From positions 76,161 through 140,160 of the forward strand of contig NZ_JAOTJC010000013.1 in NCBI RefSeq assembly GCF_025628895.1: 64,000 nt of DNA, written 5' to 3'. Position 1 is the first letter of the stretch. Each line of letters begins with the position of its first letter. Positions 63,187 to 64,000 of this stretch are shown here, piece after piece. The position numbers were made by a program, and so were the translations under genes. The DNA comes from Alteromonas salexigens. Lineage in GTDB: Bacteria; Pseudomonadota; Gammaproteobacteria; Enterobacterales; Alteromonadaceae. The notes beneath the pieces are model-generated. The model saw only the letters and a list, made by a program, of their open reading frames with translations. It was not told the DNA's origin and made no database searches.

Positions 63187-63444
63187 CTACGACAGCTTCG
63201 CGGCTATTTTTTTCGGCAGGTATTTCTCTGCAGCTTTGCCGGTAACGGCCCACACCAGAACGGCAGACCATGCGAAAACCGAGAGACCGGCAGGCACACA
63301 TGCGATCGCTATTAGCTTGGCCTGTTTTCGGTTGAACAATAGCGCCAACCCTACAGGCAGAAACCACACAACCAATACCAACACACTCACCAGCGCCAGC
63401 TGGATACCCGTTACATCCTGAAATTGCGCTAAAAACTCGGTCAT
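63187..63444 (-). CDS. T4 superinfection-immunity (Imm)-like membrane protein
   Basis: 85 residues from ATG 63444 (GGAGTG before it). Two membrane segments: VLVLVVWFLPVGLALLFNR and IACVPAGLSVFAWSAVLVWAV. The W-x-LP-hydrophobic-x-N pattern is that of the Imm_superinfect family, named after T4 Imm that blocks DNA injection by related phages. In bacteria it is widespread and of unknown function; family membership is by pattern. Confidence 0.6.
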   Translation of the reverse strand: MTEFLAQFQDVTGIQLALVSVLVLVVWFLPVGLALLFNRKQAKLIAIACVPAGLSVFAWSAVLVWAVTGKAAEKYLPKKIAAKLS

Positions 63445-63685
63445 CGAAACACTCCTCATTGGTTATTGTTGAAGAGGTAGTCGGCGAATAACCGGTTTTA
63501 TTACAAATTATTTGAGAAATTTTTATAAATGATTGGCCAGTGGGAGATTAAGGCAGAGATGACATAGTGAATTAACAGCGCTAACTCACATTGCTCTAGT
63601 CGGCGAGCTATGGTTGCTGGTATATGAACCGCATTTGCTGCATGCTAGTAAAACTTGCAGGGAATAACACAAGAGAAAAATAACC

Positions 63686-64000
63686 ATGCACAAACTGTCT
63701 AAACTTTTACGTACTACTACCGTGATGGCCACACTGTTCTCGCCGCTGGCAATGGCGGACGACCACAGCACTCATACGACGGTAGATCACAGCCACCGCA
63801 GTGAAGCAAACCAGCAGCGCGATGAATTCCGCCAGCCGTACCGCACTTTGGCATTTTTCGGGGTGAAGCCTGAGCACAAGGTGATTGAAATCCTGCCTGG
63901 TGGAGGCTGGTACACAGAAATTCTTGCTCCTATGCTAAAAGAAGATGGCGAATTGATTGCGGCCCACTACTCTGCCAGTTCGCCATCGGAATACCGCAAA
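63686..64000 (+). CDS. Exported class I methyltransferase-like protein, 3' cut
   Basis: The first 105 codons: signal peptide MHKLSKLLRTTTVMATLFS, cleaved near AMA, a His-rich linker (DDHSTHTTVDHSHRS), then PYRTLAFFGVKPEHKVIEILPGGGWYTEILAPML, where the methyltransferase motif I is EILPGGGWYTEIL. Exported methyltransferase-like proteins of this kind are known in marine gammaproteobacteria; substrate unknown. The gene runs past the right edge. Confidence 0.8.
   Translation, partial: MHKLSKLLRTTTVMATLFSPLAMADDHSTHTTVDHSHRSEANQQRDEFRQPYRTLAFFGVKPEHKVIEILPGGGWYTEILAPMLKEDGELIAAHYSASSPSEYRK

Overview
The window is a chromosomal segment of a marine gammaproteobacterium, most likely an Alteromonas-like member of the Alteromonadales. 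The core genes (metG, mrp, dcd, cysS, ppiB, lpxH, gloB-mltD, yqiJ-yqiK, mlaA, yfbR) are of gammaproteobacterial type, and small families such as DUF3718 fit that order. This placement is an inference from gene content; no 16S gene is present.

Layout. 1-18600: housekeeping and envelope genes: the end of a receiver-domain protein, a YqjD/YqjE/YqjK-like inner-membrane cluster, lipoproteins, YfbR, an RND/MMPL exporter beside MlaA, a BON-domain protein, an EEP hydrolase convergent with MgtC/SapB, and three paralogous secreted tail-collar-domain proteins followed by a PEP-CTERM-like protein. 18600-19164: a non-coding stretch with a 55-bp tandem duplication. 19165-46711: a 27.5-kb genomic island bounded by a 50-bp direct repeat, which is the 3' part of tRNA-Pro(GGG); the intact tRNA gene is at the right end and a tyrosine integrase at the left. 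46740-64000: core genome again, ending in REP-like repeats, a T4-Imm-like small protein and a truncated secreted methyltransferase.

The island is a defence island. Left to right it holds the integrase, an AlpA-like regulator, an array of about six 50-bp tandem repeats, a small operon with a serine recombinase and a DUF2384 protein, then a long series of minus-strand genes: Gabija (gajA-gajB) with an unknown gene upstream, a retron-like operon, an NERD-helicase with a DUF2130 protein and a small unknown protein, and a type I restriction-modification operon (hsdR-hsdM-hsdS) preceded by an RtcR-like CARF-AAA+ sigma54 activator. A homing/Vsr-like nuclease protein and an unknown protein lie next to the tRNA.

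The most interesting element is the retron-like operon at 27094-31826. The reverse transcriptase carries NAxxH, QGAPSSP, YADD and VTG motifs. Directly upstream lies a ~195-nt segment bounded by an 18-nt inverted repeat (16 Watson-Crick pairs, one GU, one mismatch), as expected for a1/a2 of an msr-msd RNA. The two genes behind the RT are not retron partners that I know: a stand-alone receiver lacking the phospho-acceptor Asp, and a protein with an intact receiver and a C-terminal HEPN-like R-x6-H motif. The suggested logic, a retron whose effector is a HEPN RNase gated by receiver domains without a histidine kinase, is inference.

A second notable circuit is the type I RM operon: a -24/-12 type promoter lies between the RtcR-like activator gene and hsdR, suggesting that restriction is switched on by a nucleotide or RNA-end signal rather than being constitutive.
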